5,884 bases of DNA from the NCBI GenBank assembly GCA_031265025.1, contig JAISDF010000253.1, positions 1-5,884 on the forward strand. Reading direction: 5' to 3'. Source of the stretch: Spirochaetaceae bacterium (GTDB taxonomy: Bacteria > Spirochaetota > Spirochaetia > Treponematales > Breznakiellaceae). Under the pieces are notes generated by a model. It searched no databases. It saw nothing but the letters and a program-made list of their open reading frames with translations, and had not been told where the DNA came from. Position 1 is the first letter of the stretch. Each line of letters starts with the position of its first letter. This document shows, piece by piece, positions 5,481-5,884 of the stretch. A program made the translations under genes and the position numbers.

Positions 5481-5884
5481 GTGAAACTGTTTTTCCACTA
5501 CTGCCCCTACGGATTCAGCAACTGCTATATACTCGGCGCCGAGTACGCCCCTGACGAAACGCCCAGGCAGGCGCTCATCATAGACCCCGGCGTCATGGAC
5601 GCCCAGATACTGGATTTTATAGAAGACAATGAATATGAACTTAAAGGGGTGCTTCTGAGCCATGACCACAGCGGCCATTCCCACGGGCTTACGACCATCA
5701 AAAAAATATACGATGTTGAAATTTTCGCCATGAACCACATGGCGGGGGGATTCAGGACCACCAGGGTCAAAGACGGCGACCGCCTTGCCATAGGCCCCTT
5801 TACCATTGACGTGCTTTCCGTCCCCGGCCATTCCTCGGACTCGGCGGTGTACTGCGCGGGAAAATTCCTCTTTACCGGAGACGC
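5481..5884 (+). CDS. Metallo-beta-lactamase-fold hydrolase, N-terminal part (cut by right window edge)
   Basis: The first 134 residues of an MBL-fold protein are visible. The features appear in family order: an N-terminal beta segment with SNCYILG (13-19), IIDPG (33-37), the metal motif SHDHSGH (60-66), PGH (115-117) and TGD (132-134). Such proteins are cytoplasmic hydrolases of the glyoxalase II-like type, but the substrate is unknown. The usual HxHxDH reads HxHxGH, so the Asp that normally binds the second metal is Gly65; His61, His63, His66, His117 and Asp134 are kept. The start is the GTG at 5481, because an in-frame TAG precedes it directly and the next in-frame Met (39) lies beyond the conserved DPG. 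GGGGGAG (5471-5477) lies three bases upstream, a short but usable spacing. It abuts the pentapeptide gene with zero gap, so the two are probably co-transcribed and coupled. Confidence 0.85.
   Translation, partial: MKLFFHYCPYGFSNCYILGAEYAPDETPRQALIIDPGVMDAQILDFIEDNEYELKGVLLSHDHSGHSHGLTTIKKIYDVEIFAMNHMAGGFRTTRVKDGDRLAIGPFTIDVLSVPGHSSDSAVYCAGKFLFTGD

Noticed and set aside
5322..5831. Minus-strand open frames of 169 and 93 codons
   Set aside because: They lie antisense to the pentapeptide and MBL genes, which carry clear repeats and motifs; the minus frames show none.

Overview
The window is compact, GC-rich bacterial chromosome with almost no non-coding DNA. It holds a leftward (minus-strand) run of five genes and a rightward (plus-strand) pair, fired apart from one 62-bp intergenic region at 4831-4892. 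No rRNA, tRNA, CRISPR, insertion sequence or prophage signal was seen, and no stretch longer than about 60 bases lacks a gene. The small zinc-ribbon protein (C-terminal NFCDWF motif), the Phe-rich pentapeptide protein with a Cys/His N-terminus, and the DSGIGGLPYL form of MurI all resemble what I remember of treponemes. I therefore favour a spirochaete of the Treponema group, perhaps a gut or termite-type lineage with raised GC. That placement is from memory, not from a search.

Minus strand, in transcription order: a 96-residue Cys-rich zinc-ribbon protein of unknown function (4830-4540), glutamate racemase MurI (4543-3710), the ribosome-assembly GTPase RsgA (3713-2757), MutS2 with its C-terminal Smr domain (2760-406), and a HAD-family hydrolase (362 to beyond the left edge). 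The first four genes are joined by three successive ATGA stop/start overlaps, and the fifth follows after 43 nt with its own Shine-Dalgarno sequence. The group mixes cell-wall precursor supply (D-glutamate), 30S maturation, and MutS2, a factor tied to recombination control and collided-ribosome rescue.

Plus strand: a pentapeptide-repeat protein with a putative N-terminal zinc cluster (4893-5480), followed with no gap by a metallo-beta-lactamase-fold hydrolase cut by the right edge (5481 on). The two share a reading frame, separated only by one TAG codon.

The most unusual signal is the divergent promoter region. The two start codons, two TATGAT -10 boxes and a GCGC core shared by overlapping -35 elements are all exactly symmetric about position 4861.5. 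Each TATGAT lies six bases before its ATG, which predicts leaderless or nearly leaderless mRNAs in both directions. Other points are an Asp-to-Gly change in the metal-binding motif of the MBL protein and an Asp-to-Asn change in the Smr signature of MutS2. Otherwise the window is ordinary housekeeping DNA, and I see no clear new defence or mobile system.
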